A program made the translations under genes and the position numbers. Below, in pieces: positions 54,188 through 63,368 of a stretch of 64,000 nucleotides of DNA. Each line of letters opens with the position of its first letter. Within the stretch, counting starts at the first letter, position 1. The stretch comes from Lachnospiraceae bacterium (lineage in GTDB: Bacteria > Bacillota > Clostridia > Lachnospirales > Lachnospiraceae), in NCBI GenBank assembly GCA_015057165.1, contig SVEY01000008.1, positions 46,140-110,139 of the forward strand, in the 5' to 3' direction. Under the pieces are notes generated by a model. The model was not told where the DNA came from, did not search any database, and saw only the letters and a program-made list of their open reading frames with translations.

Positions 54188-55069
54188 TTGAAGATTGCAA
54201 TTTTAACAGATAGTAATAGCGGAATTAATAAAGAAGATGCAGCAAAGTATGATATACATGTTCTTCCAATGCCATTCTATATTGATGATGAAGTATATTA
54301 TGAAGATATTGATTTGACCCAGGAAGAATTCTACGAGAAGTTAAAAGGAAATTGTAAAATCACAACATCAATGCCTGTTGTAGGAGATGTATTAGATAAA
54401 TGGGATGAACTTCTTGAAGAGTATGAACAGGTAATTTATATTCCTATGTCAAGTAGCCTTAGTGGCTCTTGCCAGACAGCTCATATGTTGTCTGTTGATG
54501 ATGAATATGAAGACAAGGTATTTGTTGTAGATAATCAGAGAATATCTGTAACTATGAAGGAGTCAGTATTTGATGCATGTTACCTTGCAAATAAGGGTTA
54601 CAGCGGAGAAGAGATTAAGAATATTCTTGAAGATCATAAGAGAGATTCTAGTATATATATTTCCCTTGCCACCCTTGAATATCTTAGCAGAGGAGGAAGG
54701 CTAACTAAGGCAGTTGCTGCTCTTGGCAATATCCTTAGGATTAAACCTGTTCTTCAGATTCAAGGTGGTAAGTTAGATACATTTGCAAGAGGAAGAACTT
54801 TAGAACAATGTAAACAGGCAATGATTTCTGCTGTAAAAGAAGATATTAAGAATCGATTTGATAATGATACTTCAATTGTAGAGATTGCCATTGCTCATAC
54901 TGATAATGAAGAAGAAGCCCTTAAGTTTCGCAAAGAAATTCTTGAGATTTGGCCAGATAGAGAAATTGTTGTTGATCCTTTATCCCTATCTGTAGCTTGT
55001 CATATTGGGCCAGGCTCTCTTGCACTTACAGTAGGAAGAAGAATAGACAGTTTCAAGCAGTACAAATAG
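54188..55069 (+). CDS. DegV-family fatty-acid-binding protein
   Basis: DegV proteins (FakB-like) bind fatty acids for phosphorylation by FakA. The 293-residue protein begins KIAILTDSNSGINKEDA and contains CKITTSMPVVGD (about residue 58) and YIPMSSSLSGSCQTA (about 87), whose Thr and Ser residues hold the acyl carboxylate, plus ATLEYLSRGGRLTK. The start is a TTG at 54188 with GAGGAT upstream. No fakA is in the window. Its own promoter lies in the terminator of groEL. Confidence 0.93.
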   Translation: MKIAILTDSNSGINKEDAAKYDIHVLPMPFYIDDEVYYEDIDLTQEEFYEKLKGNCKITTSMPVVGDVLDKWDELLEEYEQVIYIPMSSSLSGSCQTAHMLSVDDEYEDKVFVVDNQRISVTMKESVFDACYLANKGYSGEEIKNILEDHKRDSSIYISLATLEYLSRGGRLTKAVAALGNILRIKPVLQIQGGKLDTFARGRTLEQCKQAMISAVKEDIKNRFDNDTSIVEIAIAHTDNEEEALKFRKEILEIWPDREIVVDPLSLSVACHIGPGSLALTVGRRIDSFKQYK

Positions 55070-55099
55070 AGATTACTAAGATTTAATGGAGGAAGAGAA

Positions 55100-56374
55100 A
55101 TGGTAAAAGCAGTTGTAGGCGCTAATTGGGGCGACGAAGGTAAAGGAAAGATTACTGATATGTTGGCTGAAAATGCTGATATTATAGTAAGATTCCAAGG
55201 CGGTGCTAATGCAGGTCATACAATAGTTAATGATTATGGTAGATTTGCACTTCATACATTACCATCTGGCGTCTTTTATAATCATACAACTAGCATTATT
55301 GGTAATGGCGTAGCTCTTGATATTCCTAAGCTTTTTAATGAGATTCAAGAGGTTATTAAAGGTGGAGTTCCTAAGCCTAAGATTCTCATTTCGGATAGAG
55401 CTCAAATTGTTATGCCATATCATATTTTGTTTGATGAATATGAAGAAGAGAGACTTGGTAAAGCTTCTTTTGGCTCTACGAAGTCAGGTATCGCTCCATT
55501 TTATTCTGATAAATATGCTAAGATTGGCTTTCAGGTATCAGAATTATTTGATGAAGATATTCTTGAAGATAAGGTATCTAGAATATGCGAGAAGAAGAAT
55601 GTAATGCTTGAGCATTTATATCGCAAACCTCTTCTTAAGTCAAAAGAGATTCTTGATACATTACATGAATATAGAGATATGGTAGAGCCTTATGTTGCTG
55701 ATGTATCATCCTTCTTAGATAAGGCTTTAAAGGAGAATAAGACAATTCTTCTTGAAGGACAACTAGGTACATTAAAGGATCCAGATCATGGTATCTATCC
55801 TATGGTAACATCATCTTCTACACTTGCTGCTTATGGTGCTATAGGTGCCGGTATTCCACCTTATGAGATTAAGCAGGTTATTACAGTATGTAAAGCTTAT
55901 TCTTCTGCAGTAGGAGCTGGTGCATTTGTATCGGAGATATTTGGAGATGAAGCTGACGAACTTAGAAAAAGAGGTGGAGACAAAGGAGAATTTGGTGCAA
56001 CAACAGGTCGTCCACGTCGTGTTGGTTGGTTTGACTGTGTTGCAAGTAAATATGGCTGCAGAATGCAGGGTGCAACAGATGTAGCATTTACTGTATTAGA
56101 TGTACTAGGCTATCTTGACGAAATTCCTGTATGTGTAGGTTATGAAATAGATGGAGAGGTTACAACAGAATTTCCTGTAACAGCCAAGTTAGAGAAAGCG
56201 AAACCAGTATTTGAAATCCTTCCGGGCTGGAAGTCTGATATACGTGGAATCAAGGAATATGACAAACTTCCTGAGAATTGTAGAAAATATATCGAATTTG
56301 TTGAAGAACAGATTGGATTTCCTATTAAGATGGTTTCTAATGGACCAGGAAGAGATGAAATTATCTATAGATAA
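55100..56374 (+). CDS. purA: Adenylosuccinate synthetase
   Basis: PurA joins IMP and aspartate using GTP, the first committed step to AMP. The start block VVGANWGDEGKGKITDMLA contains the P-loop-like GDEGKGK, and GGANAGHT plus the later TTGRPRRVGWFD (IMP/GTP contact) complete the site. The 424-residue length is standard. GGAGG precedes the ATG. It lies between degV and an ABC exporter without an obvious functional link. Confidence 0.98.
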   Translation: MVKAVVGANWGDEGKGKITDMLAENADIIVRFQGGANAGHTIVNDYGRFALHTLPSGVFYNHTTSIIGNGVALDIPKLFNEIQEVIKGGVPKPKILISDRAQIVMPYHILFDEYEEERLGKASFGSTKSGIAPFYSDKYAKIGFQVSELFDEDILEDKVSRICEKKNVMLEHLYRKPLLKSKEILDTLHEYRDMVEPYVADVSSFLDKALKENKTILLEGQLGTLKDPDHGIYPMVTSSSTLAAYGAIGAGIPPYEIKQVITVCKAYSSAVGAGAFVSEIFGDEADELRKRGGDKGEFGATTGRPRRVGWFDCVASKYGCRMQGATDVAFTVLDVLGYLDEIPVCVGYEIDGEVTTEFPVTAKLEKAKPVFEILPGWKSDIRGIKEYDKLPENCRKYIEFVEEQIGFPIKMVSNGPGRDEIIYR

Positions 56375-56413
56375 TTTATATAAGTCTAACACATTATTAA
56401 GGAGGCGATTTTG

Positions 56414-57358
56414 GTGATTGAGATTCGTAATTTGACGAAAAAGTATGGTAATCACATTGCAGTAGACGACATTTCATTAGACATAAAGCCAGGCAAAGTA
56501 TATGGCTTCCTTGGCCCTAATGGTGCCGGTAAATCAACAACAATGAACATTATTACAGGTTATCTAGCACCAACAAGTGGTGAAGTTAAGATTGATGGTC
56601 ATGATATTTATAAAGAGCCTGAAGAAGCGAAGGCTTGTATTGGATATCTTCCTGAGATTCCACCACTTTATGTTGACATGAAGGTTGAAGAGTACCTAGA
56701 GTTTGTTGCTGAACTTAAGAAAGTTAGCAAGGATAACATTAAGAAAGAAGTTGAACGTGTAATTAATCTTACTCGGATAAATGATGTATCTTCGAGAATT
56801 ATTAATAATCTTTCTAAGGGATATCGTCAAAGGGTAGGTATGGCACAGGCTATTATTGGTTCACCTAAAATAATCATTCTTGATGAACCTACTGTTGGAC
56901 TAGATCCTAATCAAATTAAAGAAGTAAGAGATTTAATAAAGAGTCTTGCTGGTGATCATACAGTTATTCTAAGTTCACATATTTTAAGTGAGATAAGTGA
57001 GACTTGTTCTCATGTATTTATTATTAATAAAGGCAAGATAATTGCTAATAATTCTATTGAGACTTTGTCAAACTATTTCAACTCTAAACAGGTTCTTGAA
57101 ATTGTTGCCAAGGGCGATTTGAACAAGTGTAAAGAAGTAATAGAAAAAATCGAAGATATTGAAAGTGTATCAGTTGAAAATGGTACAGAAGAAGGTACTA
57201 TTAATATTACTGTTACAGCACATTATAGTAAAGATGTACGAGAAGATGTATCACTTGCATTATCATCAGAGAAGATTTCTATTTTCGAGATGAAAGAAGA
57301 CGTGAAATCATTAGAAGATGTCTTCCTTCAATTAACTAATGAGGAGGGAGAAGAATAA
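56414..57358 (+). CDS. ABC transporter ATP-binding protein (GldA type)
   Basis: The protein powers the adjacent membrane subunit. It has Walker A GFLGPNGAGKSTTMN (about residue 31), signature LSKGYRQRVGMAQA (about 133), Walker B IILDEPTVGLDPNQ and H-loop SSHILSE, and a C-terminal regulatory region of about 90 residues. I place the start at GTG 56414, eight bases after GGAGG; the TTG at 56411 is the alternative. It overlaps the permease gene by one base, so they form one unit. Confidence 0.94.
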   Translation: MIEIRNLTKKYGNHIAVDDISLDIKPGKVYGFLGPNGAGKSTTMNIITGYLAPTSGEVKIDGHDIYKEPEEAKACIGYLPEIPPLYVDMKVEEYLEFVAELKKVSKDNIKKEVERVINLTRINDVSSRIINNLSKGYRQRVGMAQAIIGSPKIIILDEPTVGLDPNQIKEVRDLIKSLAGDHTVILSSHILSEISETCSHVFIINKGKIIANNSIETLSNYFNSKQVLEIVAKGDLNKCKEVIEKIEDIESVSVENGTEEGTINITVTAHYSKDVREDVSLALSSEKISIFEMKEDVKSLEDVFLQLTNEEGEE

Positions 57359-59496
57359 TGATAGCTATATTTAAGAGAGATTTTAGATCTTTATTTACTA
57401 ATGTAATTGGTTGGATATTTATAAGTGTATTATGTGCATTCTTTGGATTATATTTTCTTGTTACTAATCTGTTAAATGGAATGCCTTACCTTTCATACTC
57501 TTTATCAGGAGTAGCACCTATTGTTATAATTGTTACTCCTATACTATGTATGCGTGTATTCTCTGAAGAAAGAAAGAATAGAACAGATCAATTGATTTTT
57601 ACTGCACCTGTATCACCTCTTCAGATTATACTAGGTAAATACATGGCAGTTGCATGCGCATTTACAATTGCTGTTGTATTTATGGCTTTTTCACCAATTG
57701 TACTTGAAGTATATGGTGCATCTGCTCTAGGACAGAATTATATTGCATTATTAGGTTTTTATTTGTTTGGACTTGCTTGTATTGCAGTAGCTTTATTTGT
57801 TTCCACACTTACAAGAAGCCAGATAATATCAGTTATTCTTTCATTTATTATTCTATTTTTAGGATATATGATGGATGGAATTCTTGGGCTTATATTTACA
57901 GAAGAGAATTTCCTATCTAAGATATTTGATTTTATCTGCATATCGAAACCACTTCAGAATTTCCTTAATGGAATATTTGACATTAAAGCTGTTGTATATT
58001 ATGTCCTATTAATTGTACTCTTTATATTCATTACATATTGTGTAATTCAGAAGAGAAGATGGACTATATCTAAGCAGTCTATAACTCGTTCTTTATCTAG
58101 AGGAGTATCTCTTGTACTAGCAATAGTAATTGCTGTATTTGCAAATTTGGGTATTAGCTATATTCCTGAGAAATATACGGAATTTGATGCTACTGCAACT
58201 GGTATATATACAATATCAAAGCAGGGTAAAGATTTCCTAAGTTCTTATGATAAAGAAGCAACAATCTATGTTCTTGCATCAGAAAGTGAATGTGATGAGA
58301 ACTTGAAGAAGACATTAGATCAATTTGATTCTTATGATAATATTAAGGTTGAATACATTAATCCTTCAGATAATCCTATGTTTGCCTCAAGTTACACATC
58401 AGAGAATTTAAGTGCTAATAGTTTGATTGTGGTTAGTGGCGATAATTATAAGACAGTAAGTTATGATGATATATATGAATATTCAATGAATCAGCAGACC
58501 TATAGCTATGATGTGACAGCTTATGATGGTGAAGGCCAGATTATTAGTGCATTAGAGCGTGTTGTTACTAATAATGATGTTCTTGTATGTACATTAACAG
58601 GTCATGGTGAGCAGGAACTTGGTGCTAATGCAACTTCATCACTTACTAAAGGTAATTACAAATTACAATCTCTTAATTTATTAGAGAATGATACTATACC
58701 GGATGATTGTAGACTTCTTGTTGTAAATGCACCTTCTAAGGATTTATCTAAAGATGATGCAGCTAAGATTAGCGAATATACATCTAGAGGTGGCAATGTA
58801 ATATTCAATATTGCAAATGTTGATGATACAGCTAGAGCAATCGTATCAATTGACGATATGCCTAACTACAAAGGACTTCTTGATAGTTATGGTATTTCAG
58901 TAAAGACTGGTGTAGTGTGTGAGAATACTAGTGGATACTTCTATAAGCAGAATTTTGCTCTTCTTCCGGAAGTGCTTGAGTCTGATGTATCAACCGGAAT
59001 TGAAGGTAAGCAGTCAGTACTATTATATAGTGCAACAGCTATCTCTTATATTGAGAATGGTAATTCTACAATTAAACCACTTCTACAGACTTCTGATAGC
59101 GCTTATATTAAGACTGGTCTTGATGGAAATGCTAATAATAGTGTTGAGAAATCCGACCAGGATGAGACTGGTAAATTCTATCTTGGTGTAGAAGAGACTA
59201 CTGCACAGGGAAGTGGAATTGTTGTATATGGTTGTCAATATCTGTTTAACGATGAAATGGATAGCTATGTTGCAAAGCATAATTCACAATTATTTGTTAA
59301 TACTGTAAATGCTCTTGCAAGCACTAATAATGATACTCAGTCTAATGTTGTTATTCCAGCTAAGCAGGTGAAAGTAGATAGTATTATGGTTACTGGTGTA
59401 GCGCTTGTAATATACGGAATACTTTGGGGACTTCTAATTCCTGTTGCTTGCTTAATAATAGGAATTGTAATCTGGGCTATAAGAAGAAAGAAATAA
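57358..59496 (+). CDS. ABC permease fused to GldG-type domain
   Basis: The 712-residue protein joins an ABC-2 permease (about residues 1-240, six helices, with RVFSEERKNRTDQLIFTAPV), one more helix (about 248-268), a large extracytoplasmic GldG-like domain (about 275-680), and a C-terminal membrane helix ending IVIWAIRRKK. GldG-type domains bind or contact surface cargo in gliding and export systems; here no gliding genes are present, so cargo is unknown. It is coupled to the ATPase gene and ends before a terminator. Confidence 0.93.
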   Translation: MIAIFKRDFRSLFTNVIGWIFISVLCAFFGLYFLVTNLLNGMPYLSYSLSGVAPIVIIVTPILCMRVFSEERKNRTDQLIFTAPVSPLQIILGKYMAVACAFTIAVVFMAFSPIVLEVYGASALGQNYIALLGFYLFGLACIAVALFVSTLTRSQIISVILSFIILFLGYMMDGILGLIFTEENFLSKIFDFICISKPLQNFLNGIFDIKAVVYYVLLIVLFIFITYCVIQKRRWTISKQSITRSLSRGVSLVLAIVIAVFANLGISYIPEKYTEFDATATGIYTISKQGKDFLSSYDKEATIYVLASESECDENLKKTLDQFDSYDNIKVEYINPSDNPMFASSYTSENLSANSLIVVSGDNYKTVSYDDIYEYSMNQQTYSYDVTAYDGEGQIISALERVVTNNDVLVCTLTGHGEQELGANATSSLTKGNYKLQSLNLLENDTIPDDCRLLVVNAPSKDLSKDDAAKISEYTSRGGNVIFNIANVDDTARAIVSIDDMPNYKGLLDSYGISVKTGVVCENTSGYFYKQNFALLPEVLESDVSTGIEGKQSVLLYSATAISYIENGNSTIKPLLQTSDSAYIKTGLDGNANNSVEKSDQDETGKFYLGVEETTAQGSGIVVYGCQYLFNDEMDSYVAKHNSQLFVNTVNALASTNNDTQSNVVIPAKQVKVDSIMVTGVALVIYGILWGLLIPVACLIIGIVIWAIRRKK

Positions 59497-59516
59497 ATTA
59501 ATTAAGTCTGAGTTTG

Positions 59517-59546
59517 AAAATAGACTGGCAATGCCGGTCTATTTTT
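59517..59546 (+). terminator. Terminator after the GldG-type gene
   Basis: AAAATAGACTGGC pairs with GCCGGTCTATTTT (one G-U pair) around a three-base loop and ends in T-rich sequence. It can act for both strands. Confidence 0.88.
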
Positions 59547-59591
59547 AATAGAATGATATGTAGTTTTAGGAGTAAATCGGAAGGAATAGTT

Positions 59592-60911
59592 ATGTTTAGT
59601 AAGAACAATGTAATGCATATAATAATACTGGCTGTGGGTTTCTTTACCTGTAGCTGTGTATATCTTACGGAAAGTGTTATATTAAAAAACGTATCTGACG
59701 AAATCTATTCTAATTATGTGTCAGCATCCTTTGGTAATCTGGCAATGGCACTGGGTATTCTTTTATTTATTCTTATACATTATAAGTTGCATGAATTCAA
59801 GAATCTTTATGTTGTTTCAATGCTTTTTTCTATTGTCAGCATCATAGTATTCTTTGCATCTGATAACGCAATAATTATGAGCATAAGTATGATAATGTAT
59901 TGCATATTCTGTACATCAGGATTTTGCGGTGCATATCATTTCGCCCTTATTGGTGCAAATGTTGATAAGGAATACAGAGGCAGAGTATTTGCAATTGGAT
60001 ATGCAATAGCATCTGTACTTTCATATCTTATGACATTATTACCGGAAGTAATATATGCATCATATATATCACTCTTTATATATATCCCACTTATTGTACT
60101 TAATACAGTACTTGTGGTCAGGTCTAAAAGTATTGAGATTAAGCAGTCTGTAAAAAGTCCTGTGGGACTTAAGAAATCTGTATTGATTCTTTTGGTAATA
60201 ATTTATTTGATGTCTGTTTTGTCGACTGTATCGGCTGATGTTATTTCCGTTAATTCTTTTGATACGAAAGAGTTATATACTTATTCAAGAATATTCTATG
60301 CTGTTGGACTTGTGACAGCTGGCATTCTTGCTGATAAGAAGAGAGAATTGTTTGATATTATAACACTTGCTACATTTACTTATTCTCTTCTTGCTATAGT
60401 ATTATTTAATCATAATATTTTCGCGGGAGTAATTCTTGAGCTATCCTATGTATGTATGGGATTCTTTGTTGTATTTAGAACAGTTCATATGATGAATTTT
60501 GCTGATTCCTCTAAGAAGCTTGTTATATTAAGTGGCTCGGGTCTTATGTTACATAGAATTGTAGAAGGAACTTTAGTATATTTTGAAAAGAGTATCATTG
60601 ACAGATTCCTGATAACAATTATTATTGAGACTGTCTTAATGTGTATCCTGATACTTGTATATGTATTATTCTTTGTAAAGAAGAACGTAGCAAGTAAGAA
60701 TGATAAAGTGAAAGAGATTGCTCTCAAATACGAATTATCTATTCAAGAAGAGAAAGTTCTTGGATATCTGATTCAAGATATGACTAATCAGGAAATTGCG
60801 GATACAATGTATCTATCCATTAATACTATTAAGAATCATAATGCCAGAATATATAAAAAAACCGGTATGAATAAGAAAGAACTTCGAGAAAGGTGCCAAA
60901 ATACTAATTAG
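59592..60911 (+). CDS. 12-helix MFS-like membrane regulator with LuxR-type HTH
   Basis: The 439-residue protein has about 12 membrane helices in an MFS-like arrangement and a C-terminal LuxR helix-turn-helix (YELSIQEEKVLGYLIQDMTN then QEIADTMYLSINTIKNHNAR). Proteins of this layout are membrane-bound one-component transcription factors. Motifs SASFGNLAMALGIL, TSGFCGAYHF and YRGRVFAIGYAIAS are shared with the paralogue at the window end. The ATG at 59592 has GGAAGGAAT upstream; longer in-frame starts overlap the terminator. Its target may be the adjacent secreted protein gene. Confidence 0.92.
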   Translation: MFSKNNVMHIIILAVGFFTCSCVYLTESVILKNVSDEIYSNYVSASFGNLAMALGILLFILIHYKLHEFKNLYVVSMLFSIVSIIVFFASDNAIIMSISMIMYCIFCTSGFCGAYHFALIGANVDKEYRGRVFAIGYAIASVLSYLMTLLPEVIYASYISLFIYIPLIVLNTVLVVRSKSIEIKQSVKSPVGLKKSVLILLVIIYLMSVLSTVSADVISVNSFDTKELYTYSRIFYAVGLVTAGILADKKRELFDIITLATFTYSLLAIVLFNHNIFAGVILELSYVCMGFFVVFRTVHMMNFADSSKKLVILSGSGLMLHRIVEGTLVYFEKSIIDRFLITIIIETVLMCILILVYVLFFVKKNVASKNDKVKEIALKYELSIQEEKVLGYLIQDMTNQEIADTMYLSINTIKNHNARIYKKTGMNKKELRERCQNTN

Positions 60912-60938
60912 TTCTTTTTTAGTTCTACCCATTTTAGA

Positions 60939-61000
60939 CACCTCATAATATAATAACTTTCAAATTGAGAGGTGATATGACGTTGTTTGTCACCTTTTAG
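60939..61000 (+). promoter_or_regulatory. Leader with two mutually exclusive stems and a 7-codon ORF
   Basis: CACCTC (60939-60944) can pair with GAGGTG (60969-60974). The same bases can instead form AGGTGA (60970-60975) / TCACCT (60990-60995), followed by TTT. A mini-ORF ATG...TAG (60977-61000; MTLFVTF) lies across the second hairpin and is preceded by GAGAGG. It may be an attenuator for the downstream gene; evidence is structural only. Confidence 0.35.
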
Positions 61001-61033
61001 TTTAATATGAAGAAAGTTAAGGGGGAATTAAAA

Positions 61034-61070
61034 GTGAAAAATTTAAGTAAAAAAATCAATTGGTTTTATG
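61034..61070 (+). other. Likely frameshift in A7 tract of the signal peptide
   Basis: A GTG at 61034 with AAGGGGG eight bases upstream begins the basic start KNLSKK. It then meets seven A (61049-61055) and goes out of frame with the downstream coding sequence. Removing one A would join KNLSKK directly to SIGFMLIFTLIMAVF of the next frame, giving a complete signal peptide. Confidence 0.75.
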
Positions 61071-62249
61071 CTAATATTTACATTAATAATGGCAGTATTT
61101 ATGCCTACAGTGGCTAGTGCATCAAGTTATGAATTAAATGATGGAAAGATAATCAATTCATATAATATTACATCAAATGTAGTAACTTTATATGTTGGTA
61201 ATATCTCAGTTGATGGAACATCAACATTAAAGTATTTATATACTGATAAGAGTGTTAATACAGAAACATTAACAGAAATGAGAAAAATATTAACTTCTGA
61301 TTATGCAAGTTTACTTCCAACAACAGCAGGACAAGTTGCAGTAAGTAATGATAGTTCAGTAACAGTAAATGATGTATTTACTGATGCTGGAATGGTAGCA
61401 ATAAATAAGTACCCTAGTGGAACAGTAAGTGATACATCAAGTACAATACTATATAATCAAACACAATTTAATAGTTTAGTAACAGCAAGTCGGGCAGAAA
61501 TATCTGATGAAGCAACTGCTGAAGCAAATAATTTAAGTGCTTGGAATACAAGAAAATCTGAATGGGATGCAGCTGAACAAGCAAAAGCTGCTGGAGACCC
61601 AGAATATATTATAAAGAATTTTCCTGAAGAATATTTATCGGCATTTAATGATTCTACATCATATCCAACAACATCATATTTTATAGCAGATAATAAAGGA
61701 ACACCATCTACGTATTATAAAGTAATAAATGGTCATATGACTCAAGTTAATGCATATCCAGTAAACAGAACAATAATAAAAGTAGTAAATACATCAGCAA
61801 ATGTAGTTCAATCACATAAAGTTGGAGATACAGCAACTGAAACAACTTATGAATATATAGAAGGTGCAAATCAAACCTATATAATAGGAGAAGATGGTGC
61901 AACTTTTAGAATAAATGCAGATTATAGTTTATTTGAAAATGGTGGAAAAGTATATGTAGATGATACTTTAGTAAGTTCTGATAACTATTCATCAAAAACA
62001 GGAAGTACAATAATAACATTTACAAAAAATTATATGAGTTCTTTACCAGAAGGAGAGCATACATTAAGAGTTGCTTTCAATAACGGTGGTAGTGCAACAA
62101 CAAAATTCACAGTAGCAAAAGCAGATATAACAACTACTACGAAAGCAGCTGCTGCTAAGACTGCTGACGCACTTCCATACGTGGGACTTGTACTTGTATT
62201 TATGGGAGCATTTGCTATTGCCGTAGTAAGTGTTAGACGTAAGTTCTAA
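61068..62249 (+). CDS. Secreted wall-anchored protein with LPYVG-like sorting signal (frameshifted start)
   Basis: The open frame begins at ATG 61068 (393 residues) but lacks a ribosome site; the true start is probably GTG 61034, out of frame by one base. The hydrophobic FMLIFTLIMAVFMPTV and VASA form a signal peptide core and cleavage site. A mostly Ser/Thr/Asn-rich ectodomain follows. The penultimate domain (about 275-355) resembles the X2/Ig-like module often seen in Lachnospiraceae surface proteins (KVYVDDTLVSSDNYSSKTGS). The C-terminus has ALPYVG, a membrane helix and RRKF, a sortase-type anchor with an unusual fourth position. Body codons favour TTA, GTA and ACA, whereas the anchor uses CTT and GCT. 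Confidence 0.78.
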   Translation: MLIFTLIMAVFMPTVASASSYELNDGKIINSYNITSNVVTLYVGNISVDGTSTLKYLYTDKSVNTETLTEMRKILTSDYASLLPTTAGQVAVSNDSSVTVNDVFTDAGMVAINKYPSGTVSDTSSTILYNQTQFNSLVTASRAEISDEATAEANNLSAWNTRKSEWDAAEQAKAAGDPEYIIKNFPEEYLSAFNDSTSYPTTSYFIADNKGTPSTYYKVINGHMTQVNAYPVNRTIIKVVNTSANVVQSHKVGDTATETTYEYIEGANQTYIIGEDGATFRINADYSLFENGGKVYVDDTLVSSDNYSSKTGSTIITFTKNYMSSLPEGEHTLRVAFNNGGSATTKFTVAKADITTTTKAAAAKTADALPYVGLVLVFMGAFAIAVVSVRRKF

Positions 62250-62296
62250 TAACAATCATAGTAAGTACTAATAGTTGTTATTGCATTAATTCAACG

Positions 62297-62357
62297 AATT
62301 CCACTTGCATGTCTTGTAACAGGAATTGTTATCTGGGCTATCAGAAGAAAGAAATAA
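62297..62357 (+). pseudogene. Remnant of a GldG-type gene 3' end
   Basis: Bases 62297-62367 align without gaps to 59436-59506, the end of the GldG-type gene plus its downstream bases; by hand count about 61 of 71 match. The translation IPLACLVTGIVIWAIRRKK parallels IPVACLIIGIVIWAIRRKK, including the stop codon. No upstream coding part remains, so this is a duplicated fragment. Confidence 0.85.
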
Positions 62358-62364
62358 ATTAATT

Positions 62365-62423
62365 AAGGCTCAAATCTTATATGCTAACATTTATGTCATG
62401 CATAGGATTTGAGCCTTATTTTT
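62365..62423. terminator. Bidirectional terminator
   Basis: AAGGCTCAAATC (62365-62376) pairs with GATTTGAGCCTT (62406-62417), with smaller nested pairing inside, followed by ATTTTT. It lies between genes converging from both strands and can serve both. Confidence 0.85.
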
Positions 62424-62647
62424 CAAGAAAACATATTATTATTATCTTCTTTTTTCTCTTTTATTTTCTTTGCCATTTCAATACCGCAAAATAGAAGAAT
62501 AGGAATTATTAGTGTAGCTGCAATTGATATTCCAAGATAAGTCATTAGATTTGGTCCACCAATTAAAGCAATTACAAGTGTTGTTGCATACATACCAACT
62601 AGAAGTATTATAGCTATTATTGCTAGTATTCTTTTTATTTTATCCAT
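62423..62647 (-). CDS. Small two-helix membrane protein
   Basis: I do not recognise this 74-residue protein, the only credible gene on the minus strand. It begins MDKIKR, has two hydrophobic helices (about residues 7-29 and 34-56), and ends in a Lys/Glu/Asn tail (KKIKEKKEDNNN). The ATG at 62647 has AAGGTGG about six bases upstream on the minus strand; a GTG at 62656 falls within that site. It could be a toxin-like or regulatory small membrane protein, but nothing supports that specifically. Confidence 0.65.
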   Translation of the reverse strand: MDKIKRILAIIAIILLVGMYATTLVIALIGGPNLMTYLGISIAATLIIPILLFCGIEMAKKIKEKKEDNNNMFS

Positions 62648-62741
62648 TAATACCACCTTTTAATCTAATATTTGAATAGAATTATATCAGATTACAGCAT
62701 ATATATCTAGCATAAGCAATATGTTGGTAATAGTGCATATC

Positions 62742-62770
62742 TATACATAACTTTAAATATTTGTTATAAT
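62742..62770 (+). promoter_or_regulatory. Promoter of the SEC-C gene
   Basis: TATACA (62742-62747)-N17-TATAAT (62765-62770), with an extended -10 TG at 62762-62763, lies about 48 bases upstream of the SEC-C gene start. Confidence 0.6.
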
Positions 62771-62817
62771 ACCAAAGTATGTAAAATGAAAAATGAAAAT
62801 TAAAGGAGAGATATATT

Positions 62818-63318
62818 ATGACATTACTTGAGACATGGAGAAAAGTAGCATATGAGAGCCAGCAGGATGAAGTTAGTGCGAATAATTTCTGGAATGAATA
62901 TTTTTTGCAGGAAAAGAGCGTATACGAGAAGCTCCTTTCTAATCCGGATGAGGTAATTACCGGAACTGTAGAGGAACTGGCAAAAAAGTATGATATGGAA
63001 GTTCTTACCTTTGTAGGATTCTTAGATGGTATCAATGATAGCTTAAAAGAGCCTAATACTATAGAAGAGATGAAGGAAGATACTGTAGTCAGTCTTGATT
63101 TTGACAATGAGATGCTCTTTAGGAACATGGTAGAAGCAAAGGCTGAGTGGCTCTATACACTTCCTGAGTGGGATAATATCTTTGATGCAGATACAAGAAA
63201 GGCTATGACGCTAGAGCAGAAGAGAAGCCATACATTTGTTGCTGACAAGAAGGTTGGAAGAAATGATCCATGTCCATGCGGAAGCGGTAAGAAATACAAA
63301 CATTGCTGCGGAAGATAG
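62818..63318 (+). CDS. SEC-C zinc-motif protein
   Basis: The 166-residue protein ends with the SEC-C motif [18 protein letters not shown] (three Cys in CPC and CC spacing, zinc-binding), as in the SecA tail and small free-standing proteins. The N-terminal 130 residues are helical and acidic and match no domain I know. AAAGGAGAG precedes the ATG. Such stand-alone proteins may interact with ribosomes or SecB, but the role is unknown. Confidence 0.88.
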   Translation: MTLLETWRKVAYESQQDEVSANNFWNEYFLQEKSVYEKLLSNPDEVITGTVEELAKKYDMEVLTFVGFLDGINDSLKEPNTIEEMKEDTVVSLDFDNEMLFRNMVEAKAEWLYTLPEWDNIFDADTRKAMTLEQKRSHTFVADKKVGRNDPCPCGSGKKYKHCCGR

Positions 63319-63368
63319 TAATTAAAATATAAATAGTTATATTTTTTATATTAAAGGTGGCATTATTT

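Noticed and set aside
61068-61070. ATG 61068 as the true start of the surface protein
   Set aside because: It has no Shine-Dalgarno and would delete the positively charged part of the signal peptide; the GTG at 61034 has both, but in another frame.
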